64,000 bases of DNA from Chitinophagaceae bacterium (GTDB lineage Bacteria > Bacteroidota > Bacteroidia > Chitinophagales > Chitinophagaceae): assembly GCA_022843585.1 (NCBI GenBank), contig JALHNJ010000013.1, positions 1-64,000 of the forward strand. The letters run 5' to 3'. The position numbers were made by a program, and so were the translations under genes. Every line of letters begins with the position of its first letter. The stretch's first letter is position 1. The notes beneath the pieces were generated by a model. That model saw nothing but the letters and a program-made list of their open reading frames with translations, searched no databases and was not told where the DNA came from. Positions 9,042 to 17,781 of the stretch are shown piece by piece.

Positions 9042-9527
9042 TCATCGCCAATCCCATGGGGCGATCGGTTTCGGGTCTGCCCATAATCCTATTTTCTTTA
9101 CCCTTGCTTCAATTTCTGTTTCAGCATATAATTTATCCGCCGAGTATTTTTTATAATGCCAAGCGAGACCTTTTTTGACCAACTCTAAATTAACCGTATC
9201 CTTATCATTATTAATAACCACTCCAATCAATCTGCCGTACCTGTCATATTCATTTTGATTTTGAATAGTTACCATTTTGCCGAAACATAAATCAGCTGTT
9301 AATTGTTTTGCTACATTTCCAAAAGGTTGTTTCCTTTCCGGGCAATCTACATGTGCAAATCGTATTGCCAATGGCTTTCCCTCATATAGTATCTCTATTG
9401 TATCCCCGTCCCTGATCTTTATAACTTTTCCACTAATAGTATTTTGTTGCTCTTTCTTTGCGGCACAATTGGCAAAAGATAATGCAAGAATTATTAAGGC
9501 TACGAAAATTGACTTAATGTACAGCAT
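9042..9527 (-). CDS. Staphylococcal-nuclease-like (thermonuclease) lipoprotein
   Basis: 161 aa. The N-terminal signal has a possible lipobox ('LSFANC'). The SNase fold is clear: 'GKVIKIRDGDTIEI', 'IRFAHVDCPER' (Arg56, Asp61, Glu64 match catalytic and calcium-binding positions), 'EYDRYGRLIG' with the second catalytic Arg, 'NLELVKKGLAWHY', and a terminal 'IGLWADPKPIAPWDWR'. These enzymes are Ca-dependent DNases/RNases acting outside the cytoplasm. The neighbours are small exported Cys/His proteins. Confidence 0.9.
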   Translation of the reverse strand: MLYIKSIFVALIILALSFANCAAKKEQQNTISGKVIKIRDGDTIEILYEGKPLAIRFAHVDCPERKQPFGNVAKQLTADLCFGKMVTIQNQNEYDRYGRLIGVVINNDKDTVNLELVKKGLAWHYKKYSADKLYAETEIEARVKKIGLWADPKPIAPWDWR

Positions 9528-9582
9528 GACTTTTCAAATATCGGCCATTCACATCTTGCATTGTCCAATAAATTTTTACTTC

Positions 9583-9792
9583 TTATGAAGTATGACAGGA
9601 ATTGCAGCAATAATAACAGCCATTTACCTGCGTGTAGTGTTTTTTGGCTTCTGTAACTGCATCGCGGCAAGCGGAGAATTCTCCCAAGTATATTCTATTT
9701 TCTGCTGTCGGCATATAATTACATCCTTCTACATGTACTTCATGGTCGCCATTCGACTGGCGGTTCTTATTTACATAGTATTTCTTTTTCAT
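9583..9792 (-). CDS. Small Cys/His-rich protein of unknown function
   Basis: 69 aa, starting at the ATG complementary to 9790-9792. The in-frame extension upstream is low-complexity and not protein-like, so I trimmed it. The sequence reads 'KKYYVNKN', 'GDHEVHVEGCNYMP', 'YLGEFSACRDAVTEAKK', 'NGCYYCCNSCHTS'. The His-x4-Cys and terminal Cys-rich cluster resemble the small metal-binding-like modules seen at 20961-21191 and 29010-29282. There is no signal peptide, so it is likely cytoplasmic. It lies between the thermonuclease gene and the CRISPR array. Confidence 0.6.
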   Translation of the reverse strand: MKKKYYVNKNRQSNGDHEVHVEGCNYMPTAENRIYLGEFSACRDAVTEAKKHYTQVNGCYYCCNSCHTS

Positions 9793-9935
9793 AACAAATA
9801 AATTTAATTTAGAGTTTAAAAGTAAATCTAGAAATATTTCGATCTTTACGGGAAACCGTATAAAGAGGAATAGAAAGTTTCGAATCAAGCTTTAGTTGTC
9901 TCATATTAAATTTAAAATCTTTGAACTTTTGAGAA

Positions 9936-11354
9936 GATATACTTTTATTGAGAAAAGTTCTTTTACATACTAGACCACGGACAAGTGTATCGTTGAACGT
10001 GGTTGTGGTTTGATTGAGAAAAGTTCTTTTACATACTTCTACACCTCAGTTAATGGAGGAGCTTGTAGTTGTGGTTTGATTGAGAAAAGTTCTTTTACAT
10101 ACTAATGGCATTGAAGAACACCATTCGTTGCGGGTTGTGGTTTGATTGAGAAAAGTTCTTTTACATACTTCCATTAAACTATTAGGACGAGGTGTGCCAG
10201 TTGTGGTTTGATTGAGAAAAGTTCTTTTACATACTCTAAGCGAAATACAGGTGTATCTATCGAGGTTGTGGTTTGATTGAGAAAAGTTCTTTTACATACT
10301 GAAGTTGAAATTATTACTAATCATCAAAAAGTTGTGGTTTGATTGAGAAAAGTTCTTTTACATACTTTTGCAAATGGAATCGAATTATGGAACATTGTTG
10401 TGGTTTGATTGAGAAAAGTTCTTTTACATACTGGATATTGGGTTGCGGTGTTTATCGTAGTAGTTGTGGTTTGATTGAGAAAAGTTCTTTTACATACTGA
10501 TGATTATGCGGAATACATTTTGGTTGAAGTTGTGGTTTGATTGAGAAAAGTTCTTTTACATACTTTTGAAACCGACGTTGTTGCAATGCAACAAGTTGTG
10601 GTTTGATTGAGAAAAGTTCTTTTACATACTTGGTAATTTAATAATAAAACGAATCATATGGTTGTGGTTTGATTGAGAAAAGTTCTTTTACATACTTGGG
10701 AGGTTCCGATGGATGAACAACAATTGGTTGTGGTTTGATTGAGAAAAGTTCTTTTACATACTGACGTGTTCCGTTATGGAATCGCCATTGTAGTTGTGGT
10801 TTGATTGAGAAAAGTTCTTTTACATACTTTATGGGGGTGAAACATCTCCTATGTCTAAGTTGTGGTTTGATTGAGAAAAGTTCTTTTACATACTTCCAGA
10901 CAAATATTCGTTTAATGCGTTTGTGTTGTGGTTTGATTGAGAAAAGTTCTTTTACATACTACAGGCTTTCTACACTAACATGCTTTTAAAGTTGTGGTTT
11001 GATTGAGAAAAGTTCTTTTACATACTGGCGAATGTTTTACTAACGAATACTTCAAGGTTGTGGTTTGATTGAGAAAAGTTCTTTTACATACTTTTATTCG
11101 CCGGTATGTCAGCCGCCCTCGAGTTGTGGTTTGATTGAGAAAAGTTCTTTTACATACTGTATCTTCTTTCTTTAGTAATCCCCACTTAGTTGTGGTTTGA
11201 TTGAGAAAAGTTCTTTTACATACTAGTGTTAAATATTTTTGCGAGCCCCCGTGGTTGTGGTTTGATTGAGAAAAGTTCTTTTACATACTCCACCATATTT
11301 TCCAGTAATGCGGGGTAAGTTGTGGTTTGATTGAGAAAAGTTCTTTTACATACT
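9936..11354 (+). CRISPR. Type II-C CRISPR array: 21 identical repeats plus 1 degenerate, 21 spacers
   Basis: The 36-bp repeat begins GTTGTGGTTTGATTGAG and ends GTTCTTTTACATACT. Twenty-one copies starting at 10002, 10068, 10134, 10200, 10265 and on to 11319 are identical. The first unit, 9936-9971, matches only over its 3' two-thirds (five mismatches in the first 11 bases). Spacers are 30 nt, except three of 29 nt (10236-10264, 11225-11253, 11290-11318). The crRNA strand is taken as plus because the tracrRNA anti-repeat at 16946-16977 pairs with the repeat's 5' part in that sense. The degenerate repeat lies at the cas-distal end, so new spacers probably enter next to cas2. The array is 108 bp from the cas2 stop. 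Confidence 0.98.
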
Positions 11355-11462
11355 ATTGGGCCTGTGAAACCCTTTAGTACCAAATTCTTAACCACTAATC
11401 AACAAGGAAAAAAGTAAAGTAATTGAACGCTTTAGTATGTAATTATCATCATAAAATGTTTT
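11355..11462. promoter_or_regulatory. Possible leader/adaptation end of the CRISPR array
   Basis: This is 108 bp between the last intact repeat and the cas2 stop. It is AT-rich and contains AGTATGTAA at 11434-11442, a 9-nt inverted copy of the repeat's end (TTACATACT). Since the decayed repeat is at the opposite end of the array, this side is the likely integration end and may carry leader signals. No promoter is clear. Confidence 0.4.
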
Positions 11463-11804
11463 CTAAAACATTTCCATCTGGGTGGGGCCGGGTGTCAAAG
11501 GGTTTTCCTTGGCTCCCCAGATGTTGATGATGTCTCCGTATTGTTTATCTGTTACTTTCAGAATGCTTACTTGCCCTTTTTCCGGCACCTTTTCCCTTGT
11601 CCTCTTCATATGAACCTGCGCACTTTCATCACTGGCACAGTGTCGGCTGTAAACACTAAACTGCATCATATTAAAACCGTCTTTCATCAGGGTTTTTCTA
11701 AAATCAGAAGCTGCCTTTCGCTCCTTTTTAGTTTCTACAGGTAAATCAAAGAACACAAAGAGCCACATAATGCGATAAGCGTTTAATCGTTCCTGCTGTA
11801 TCAT
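11463..11804 (-). CDS. cas2: CRISPR-associated endoribonuclease Cas2
   Basis: 113 aa. It has the ferredoxin-like Cas2 pattern with the active-site Asp in 'MWLFVFFDLPVETKKERK' and 'FRKTLMKDGFNMMQFSVY', then 'VSILKVTDKQYGDI'. Cas2 is the structural core of the Cas1-Cas2 integrase that inserts new spacers. Its start overlaps the cas1 end by 4 bp, so the two are coupled. The gene order cas9-cas1-cas2-array on the minus strand, with no csn2 or cas4, marks subtype II-C. Confidence 0.96.
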   Translation of the reverse strand: MIQQERLNAYRIMWLFVFFDLPVETKKERKAASDFRKTLMKDGFNMMQFSVYSRHCASDESAQVHMKRTREKVPEKGQVSILKVTDKQYGDIINIWGAKENPLTPGPTQMEMF

Positions 11805-12697
11805 AGTTCAGGCAGTTCCGGATATTCCAATTTTTTACTAGTTCCTTCAAAACATTTAGCAAGGTTGGCGGTCACATATTCAATAGCTACCATCAGTGGG
11901 CTGGTTCCTTCTTTATAAAGGCAATCGCTTTGTAGCAGTTGTAAATAATCTGCTTTTCTTTCTTTTGTTAGATTATGGTAGTCCGGAATTGATTGTAATT
12001 GCCTGTAAACAAGCCAATCGGTAAATGGCCTAAATGGTTCCATAATGTCATCAGCCAACGCGAAATTGTTATACTTATTATGATGGTGAATTCCTAAAGT
12101 AACAAGCAACCCGCTTCCTGCTAATGCCCTTGCAACTGCAGCTCTGATAATAGAATAACTATAATTCAAAGAAGGATTGGGAGGAGGGCCTTCCCTGAAT
12201 CGTTGAAAGGTCGGGCCGAATAATTGCTTAAAATATATCCTTGCTGCCTGTGCCTCACAATTAGCAGTATCACCGCTATTTACCTTATTGGAAAGATTGT
12301 ATAACGCCAACCCTTTCTGTCCGGCAAGTTCCAGCACCTTAGCCTGGTTTCTGATCTTTGCTTTTACAGTTTGCTGCCAGAGTTGCTTTTTCAATGGTTC
12401 GCTTGCAGCCAACTGTACTCCGAAACGTTGTGCTTGTATATGGTGAACGTCCAGATTCATCAGCATACTGGTAGGGTGGTGCTTGTTATCGCAAATAATA
12501 ACTGCCACATTCTTTTCTGCTAACACTTGCATTAAAGCATTGGTAAATGTTATTTGTGGATGGTCTAAAACAAGGTATGCGATATCCTCAATCGGTCTCG
12601 TTACTTCATCTTCTGTTTCCTTATTAAAAATCACCAATTGCTCAAGCTTGGTGCTTAAGTGAAAAGGGTTAGAAAAGGATAAAGTTCTTTTTAGCAT
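11801..12697 (-). CDS. cas1: CRISPR-associated endonuclease Cas1
   Basis: 298 aa, normal for type II Cas1. The catalytic Glu148 is in 'GDTANCEAQAARIYF', and the conserved His/Asp region is 'LGIHHHNKYNNFALADDIM' followed by 'EPFRPFTDWLV'. Cas1 with Cas2 integrates protospacers at the first repeat. The gene begins 9 bp after the cas9 stop and overlaps cas2 by 4 bp, so all three are one operon. All key residues are present, so it should be active. Confidence 0.97.
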   Translation of the reverse strand: MLKRTLSFSNPFHLSTKLEQLVIFNKETEDEVTRPIEDIAYLVLDHPQITFTNALMQVLAEKNVAVIICDNKHHPTSMLMNLDVHHIQAQRFGVQLAASEPLKKQLWQQTVKAKIRNQAKVLELAGQKGLALYNLSNKVNSGDTANCEAQAARIYFKQLFGPTFQRFREGPPPNPSLNYSYSIIRAAVARALAGSGLLVTLGIHHHNKYNNFALADDIMEPFRPFTDWLVYRQLQSIPDYHNLTKERKADYLQLLQSDCLYKEGTSPLMVAIEYVTANLAKCFEGTSKKLEYPELPEL

Positions 12698-12706
12698 TAG
12701 GCGTGA

Positions 12707-15700
12707 TTATAATAAATGGATTATTCCATCTCTGCTCACTCTAAAATCTATCCCTTCCACTAATCCTCTAAATTGGTTATGATTCAATTTTCGATATTTC
12801 TTACCATCCTTAAATTTGTATTCTCCATCCTGAATTTTTAATTCTCCCAAGGATTTTGCTTCTAGGTGGTGCATAAGATGTATAGTCCCATATTCTAGTA
12901 CGTTTCCACCGGATTTTATTCTTTGAACAGTTAAACCCGAAACACTATATAGCCTATCAATTAAATTATTTGCTGACAAATCAGATGTAACTTCATCAAA
13001 TGATTTCTCACATAATAAAACTTTAAGTCCGGGTTTCAACACTACATCTTTTCTATTTCTTACAATTAACGGCATTTGAATTTGTTTGCCTCTAAGGAGC
13101 TTTTCTTTATATAATGGATATTGACCTTGCCCCATTCTTACTAATTCAGTAAGTTGATAAGTATTAATCAATTCAAAGTCCTTCTCTTTGCCATTGTCAT
13201 ATAAAGCCATCAGGTAGTTCCCGTCTGTTTGAGTATAGTACCATTGCTTATGTTCTCTTTTTACGTCTCTATGCTTCTTTATTTGCAAAGGATTTTGAAG
13301 ATTATCAGCAAATACTTTCACTTTAAAAACTTTCGTTGCTTCTGCGTCCGGGTTCTTCTTTAATCTTTCTTCGTTTGGCGGAATTTCAAAAAAACCTTGT
13401 TTATGTATTGTTGCTGCTCCGGTTTCTTTAGCTAATTCTCTTAATCTTTCATCTACGATATTCTCAATGTTTTTCTTAATTGCATCAACGGTATTGCCCC
13501 TGAATACAAAACTGCTTCTGTATTTAATAATATCATTACCTTTCTCATCCTTCTCCAGCAATAGTTTCCCATTATCATCAGTTTTCAATTTCCCGTTTTC
13601 TTTTATCGGGATTTTAATGGCTCCATAAAAAGTGTCTTTATGTAAACTTGCTCTTATTCCACGGCCTCTTTGATACCTCGGAATTTTATTGCCTTCTTTA
13701 TCAACTGTGTAAACGATTTGCTTCTTAAACCTTTCTTTTCTTTTCGTCTGTTTTAATACATTGTCCCTGTCAGCATGATAAATAATTACATCGCTGGTAA
13801 GTTGTTGCATAGCAGAAAAAAATCCATCCGGTGCTAATCCCCACGGGTTTGGAATTTTAGGTTCTTTCCATCTGTTCGCTTCAGCTTCTTTATATCCTTC
13901 TGCCAGTAAGTTATATACGTCTGGTTTATTTCTTTCTTTATGTAACAAGGTTTGAATAATTGCATCTACAGTATGGTGTGTATGCTGGCTCCGGTCTTTC
14001 TTTTCATCATTACTCATAGCACCCCAAACTCTTTTTATCTTATCAGTTAAGATACCCTTAGTTGATCTTACCCGATAAAATAGAGTCTTTAAATACAATA
14101 CTCCATACTTAGCTATTATTTGCGTATCTACTAACTGACTATTCTTAAATCTTTCCGTTATCTCAGTTATTGTAAATCTTTCAAGCTTGCTTTTCCAGTA
14201 GGCATAATGTATTTGGTTATAATGCTTGTCTTCAATTGCCTTGTCTTTTGCTTCTTTTGTAGAAGCCATCTTGCTTCTTTTTTTGCATATTTCTACTTTA
14301 GTTTCATAGTCTTTCACCAGTTTTTTCCAGTTTTCCAATCTTGGCTCAATTGGATCATAGCCAATAGCCGCTTCAGGATAATTGGGAAGCTGAGTAGGTA
14401 ATAGCTTATTTTTTATTTCGTTATTATAATTTTTAAAAGCAATGGTTTTATTCTGAAAGCTATCATCAAAGGTGAGGCTCCGGGGTAGGGTATGTTCAAT
14501 ATCAGTAGTAAATTCATCAAAAAGGTCTGCGTCGCAAATTGTATTACCAGTGTACATACAAACTCTTTTGGGTTGTTCTTCTCTTAGTCTGTATCGTTCA
14601 ATATAGCTGGTCAAATCTTCGGGCAGCGTTTTTTTTTGCTCTTCAAATATTTTTTTAATTTCACTCGCATACTTCGTATTCTCAGATTCTCTTTCTCTTT
14701 GGTAGCGTTCTATTGCCTTTCTTCTGTTTGCATCATTTAGTTCTCTGGCCATCTCCACAATCACATTCGTTTGCTCATCTATAACATCATTCTTCAATAG
14801 ATAATTTAATAGCTTTTTTAGCTCATAGAGGCTTCGCATCGCCATGGGGTTTCTGATGCTATCAGTTTTTGGACTATCGAGAAGTTTTCTGCCGGTATTG
14901 TTTCCTTCTTTATCTTTTTCATTAATTGCTGGTAAAAAAGATTCTATTTCGCTTGGGTGATATAGTTTATCAAGTCTTTTATCGTCTGGATTAAGAGAAA
15001 GCATCTCTGTAATCCTTATTTTAATATTATCTTCTAATCTTGGCATTTTAATAAATGCAATATCTCCATTAACTCCTTTTGATAAAGCATCCTGGTAAAG
15101 CTGGGCTACTTTGTCTTCATAATTTGATTTTGTATCGCCGGAAATAGTATTCCATTTTTTATTCCCAAAATAATTTTCAATTGTCTCTTTGACACCATTC
15201 AAATCGTCTGCATCAAGTTTGTATCCTTTATCATTTGCAAATCGCTGTGTGTAGGGAAGACCATTGTACTTTTTTATAAGACTGTTTGCAATGTCAATAG
15301 TGCTTTTCTGAAAAGCAATTTGTTCAATCTCTTTTTGTATTGCTTCAGTTAAGCCTTCTTTATTATCTAGCCATAGCTGCCTTTCAAACACATAAGGAAT
15401 ATTGGCAAGAAAAACTGCCTTATCATACTTTTCACCAACTTCTAGCCATTTATTTATTTTTCTTATTGCCTTTAGACTTAAGCTACCGTAACCCTGTTTG
15501 ATTGATGTGTTTACAAAACTCCTTGCCTCTTTTTCAGAGAGCCCAAGCGATTCAATAGCTTTTTTCTTTACTATTTCCTCATCTTTATCATTATCCATTA
15601 CAAAAAGCCAATGCCAAATATCATAGAGATCAATTTGCGTATTGTGATATTTTCCTTTTGCCATTTTCTTTTCATGTTCTTCCCATTCTATTCTTTGTAT

Positions 15701-16879
15701 AGCAGCATCCCGTAATTGCCAAACATTATCCTCGCCTAACACATTCATCAGGCCAGCAAGCATAGGGCATCCGGCTACTGTTTGATAATCTTTATAATTA
15801 AAGACTCTATTTGGAAAATGCTTCCCAAAGATTTTTTTTATATCTGAAAATGGAAAAGTAACACAGCTCTTTCTAAAAAATTTTTCTTGTACTTTTTTTC
15901 TATCATCAGCATTCAGAGATTGCCAGCTTTTCTTATCGTCATCAGAATATTTAATATTATTAAGTACCTGCCACATTCTGTATAGTTCAAATTCAGGGTG
16001 GGAGACAGGGCATCTGCTTTTATTCTTTTCATAAATACATTTTCCTATTGTTCCTTTCTGGGATTTTAAAGGACGTTGTTCAAAAATAATTTTCCTGATT
16101 TTTTCTGTGACTTCTATACTTGCTTCCTGAAAGGAACATATTCTTAAAAATTCTTCTTGTAGCGTTAACCTGTAGATATTAGTACTCTCATCTTTTCTTC
16201 GCCTTGCCCTGCTTCCATTTTCTATTTCTTCATACAATTGCTGGCCAATTGTTTTCCCTTCCAGTTTTTCTTCAAGATCGATAATTGCTTTAGCAACTTT
16301 CCCAAGTTTTTTCTTAGGTTTATCATCATTTTCTTCTATATCCCCATCTGCCGTTTCTTCAGTATCCCTGGCTTTTTCGCTTCTGTTACTCAGATATCCC
16401 CTTCTTTGTGTAAGGTGATAAAAGATTCTCCCAAGCTCATCTGGAGTTAGTTTCCTTTCTAATGCTTCTTTTCTAAGTTCAAAAGGATTCTTATAATCTT
16501 CTGTCCCATCATTATTAAAATCAAGTCGTAGCCAATTTTTAAATAAGTCATTAGTAGGGTATTTTTTTTCAGTTTTTCTTTTTGGCTTACTCCAATCTTC
16601 CAGTTCGGCAATTGGCAAGGGACACATGTTTTCTTTTATCAATATTCCAAGCAATTCAATCTTTCTCCATCTTCTTCTCATATTCTTTTTCCGTGAGGTT
16701 CTTGCGGTTGTTCTCTCAGCTGCCAAAGAAAACTCTATACCTTTTTTTTCACCTACCCCTTGTTCAAAAACTATAGCACCTTTATGAGTAATCTGTTTAA
16801 CTCCTTCAAGTTCTTCTGTATCTCTTACTGCCCACCCAATACTATTCGTCCCCAGGTCAAGGCCTAATATTTTACTCAT
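12707..16879 (-). CDS. cas9: CRISPR-associated endonuclease Cas9 (type II-C)
   Basis: 1390 aa, within the usual range for long Bacteroidota II-C Cas9. RuvC-I: 'ILGLDLGTNSIGWAV' with Asp8. An arginine-rich bridge helix follows ('RTTARTSRKKNMRRRWRK'). RuvC-II: 'VIVEMARELND' with Glu709. HNH: 'CMYTGNTI' then 'DIEHTLPRSLTFDDS' with catalytic His796, and 'NKTIAFKNYNNEIKNK'. RuvC-III: 'HTHHTVDAII' with Asp972. The C-terminal third is the PAM-interacting part. All nuclease residues are intact, so it should cut both strands when guided by crRNA and tracrRNA. It starts from the ATG at 16879, divergent from the tracrRNA across ~60 bp. The PAM cannot be read from the protein. Confidence 0.98.
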   Translation of the reverse strand: MSKILGLDLGTNSIGWAVRDTEELEGVKQITHKGAIVFEQGVGEKKGIEFSLAAERTTARTSRKKNMRRRWRKIELLGILIKENMCPLPIAELEDWSKPKRKTEKKYPTNDLFKNWLRLDFNNDGTEDYKNPFELRKEALERKLTPDELGRIFYHLTQRRGYLSNRSEKARDTEETADGDIEENDDKPKKKLGKVAKAIIDLEEKLEGKTIGQQLYEEIENGSRARRRKDESTNIYRLTLQEEFLRICSFQEASIEVTEKIRKIIFEQRPLKSQKGTIGKCIYEKNKSRCPVSHPEFELYRMWQVLNNIKYSDDDKKSWQSLNADDRKKVQEKFFRKSCVTFPFSDIKKIFGKHFPNRVFNYKDYQTVAGCPMLAGLMNVLGEDNVWQLRDAAIQRIEWEEHEKKMAKGKYHNTQIDLYDIWHWLFVMDNDKDEEIVKKKAIESLGLSEKEARSFVNTSIKQGYGSLSLKAIRKINKWLEVGEKYDKAVFLANIPYVFERQLWLDNKEGLTEAIQKEIEQIAFQKSTIDIANSLIKKYNGLPYTQRFANDKGYKLDADDLNGVKETIENYFGNKKWNTISGDTKSNYEDKVAQLYQDALSKGVNGDIAFIKMPRLEDNIKIRITEMLSLNPDDKRLDKLYHPSEIESFLPAINEKDKEGNNTGRKLLDSPKTDSIRNPMAMRSLYELKKLLNYLLKNDVIDEQTNVIVEMARELNDANRRKAIERYQRERESENTKYASEIKKIFEEQKKTLPEDLTSYIERYRLREEQPKRVCMYTGNTICDADLFDEFTTDIEHTLPRSLTFDDSFQNKTIAFKNYNNEIKNKLLPTQLPNYPEAAIGYDPIEPRLENWKKLVKDYETKVEICKKRSKMASTKEAKDKAIEDKHYNQIHYAYWKSKLERFTITEITERFKNSQLVDTQIIAKYGVLYLKTLFYRVRSTKGILTDKIKRVWGAMSNDEKKDRSQHTHHTVDAIIQTLLHKERNKPDVYNLLAEGYKEAEANRWKEPKIPNPWGLAPDGFFSAMQQLTSDVIIYHADRDNVLKQTKRKERFKKQIVYTVDKEGNKIPRYQRGRGIRASLHKDTFYGAIKIPIKENGKLKTDDNGKLLLEKDEKGNDIIKYRSSFVFRGNTVDAIKKNIENIVDERLRELAKETGAATIHKQGFFEIPPNEERLKKNPDAEATKVFKVKVFADNLQNPLQIKKHRDVKREHKQWYYTQTDGNYLMALYDNGKEKDFELINTYQLTELVRMGQGQYPLYKEKLLRGKQIQMPLIVRNRKDVVLKPGLKVLLCEKSFDEVTSDLSANNLIDRLYSVSGLTVQRIKSGGNVLEYGTIHLMHHLEAKSLGELKIQDGEYKFKDGKKYRKLNHNQFRGLVEGIDFRVSRDGIIHLL

Positions 16880-16939
16880 AACAATAAATTTTATTTCTAA
16901 ATCTATTTTATTATTTCCAAAATTATTCCGTACTTAGCA

Positions 16940-17030
16940 CAAAGAGATAGAACTCTTTTCTCAATCTTATCACAATAAGGCTATATGCCGCAGGTGAAAA
17001 CCTTTAACCCCGCTTCGGTGGGGTTTTTAA
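16940..17030 (+). ncRNA. tracrRNA (trans-activating CRISPR RNA)
   Basis: The anti-repeat at ~16946-16977 contains AGAAC, then TTTTCTCAAT (16956-16965), then ATCACAAT. It is complementary to the repeat's GTTCT, ATTGAGAAAA and TTGTG blocks in the right order, with a bulge between, as usual for type II duplexes. It is followed by a small stem GGC-TATAT-GCC (about 16979-16989), a stem AGGT-GAAA-ACCT, and a terminator hairpin with a TTCG loop at 17007-17030. The RNA is transcribed away from cas9, on the same strand as the crRNA sense of the array. The exact 5' end and promoter are not certain. Confidence 0.88.
17006..17030 (+). terminator. Rho-independent terminator of the tracrRNA
   Basis: The stem ACCCCGC / GTGGGGT closes a TTCG loop and is followed by TTTTT. 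It forms the last hairpin of the tracrRNA. Confidence 0.85.
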
Positions 17031-17115
17031 GTTGTAAGTTTTAATGAGTTATAAAAGAGGGGCATTTCAGAGTCTCATCATATTAAAACTAGATGCACAT
17101 AATCTTCACTTATAA

Positions 17116-17781
17116 TTAAATAATCCCCATATCCTTACAAAAAGCAATTAATTGTTCATTTTTATTAAATCCCAACTCCATCTTAATATGATTGAGTCTC
17201 TTTTCAACGCTGCTTAAACTGGAGGGGCGAAATTTTTTTTCTACGAGACTGGCAGGAATATTTTTTTGACTAACCCCGCTTGCGAGCAAAGAAATTATCT
17301 CGATATCAAATTCTGTAAATTGATAAGTATTTGTTTGGTTAATAAGTTGGCTCAATTGCCTGGGGAAATAACGCTGGTTGCGATTTACACTTTCTATAGC
17401 GAGTTTTAATTCCTTACGGTCATTGCGGGATTTTCGAACGTAACCATCAATATTCTGTATTTGAAATAGTGTTTCGATTGCAGCTGGTTTATTCTCTACT
17501 GAAAATACGAGCACCTTCAATTCAGGAAGTAGTTCACGGCATGCGGTAATCAGTGAAACGCCATCATACATTTTTTGCGGATTGCCATCATTTTCGAAAT
17601 TCAAATCAGTTATCAGGAGATCATAGGGGCTTGCAGAAATTTTGCTGTGTTGAATTTTAAGTAATGCATCGTCACAATAGTAGACATAATCTATATCTTT
17701 TATGCCCAGCTCTTCGAGTGTTTGTTGAACGGAAACATTTGCCAGTTCATGGTCTTCTGCTACTAAAACTTTACTGATCAT
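17116..17781 (-). CDS. LuxR-type response regulator
   Basis: 221 aa. The receiver domain has 'LVAEDHELAN' and the phospho-acceptor Asp59 in 'YDLLITDLNF', then 'VLVFSVENKP' and 'GYVRKSRND'. The C-terminal helix-turn-helix ('FTEFDIEIISLLASGVSQKN', 'RPSSLSSVEKRLNHIKMELG') is LuxR/GerE-like. It overlaps the upstream kinase gene by 4 bp, making a cognate two-component pair. It lies next to the CRISPR locus but on a separate transcript, so a regulatory link to CRISPR is only possible, not shown. Confidence 0.88.
   Translation of the reverse strand: MISKVLVAEDHELANVSVQQTLEELGIKDIDYVYYCDDALLKIQHSKISASPYDLLITDLNFENDGNPQKMYDGVSLITACRELLPELKVLVFSVENKPAAIETLFQIQNIDGYVRKSRNDRKELKLAIESVNRNQRYFPRQLSQLINQTNTYQFTEFDIEIISLLASGVSQKNIPASLVEKKFRPSSLSSVEKRLNHIKMELGFNKNEQLIAFCKDMGII

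Noticed and set aside
10801-10989. Open frame across the CRISPR array with repeated 'IEKSSFTY' peptide
   Set aside because: It is only the translation of three repeat units and spacers; not a gene.
16880-16939. Bacteroidota-type promoters for cas9 and tracrRNA
   Set aside because: AT-rich with partial TTTG and TAnnTTTG look-alikes on both strands, but none has proper spacing, so no promoter is called.
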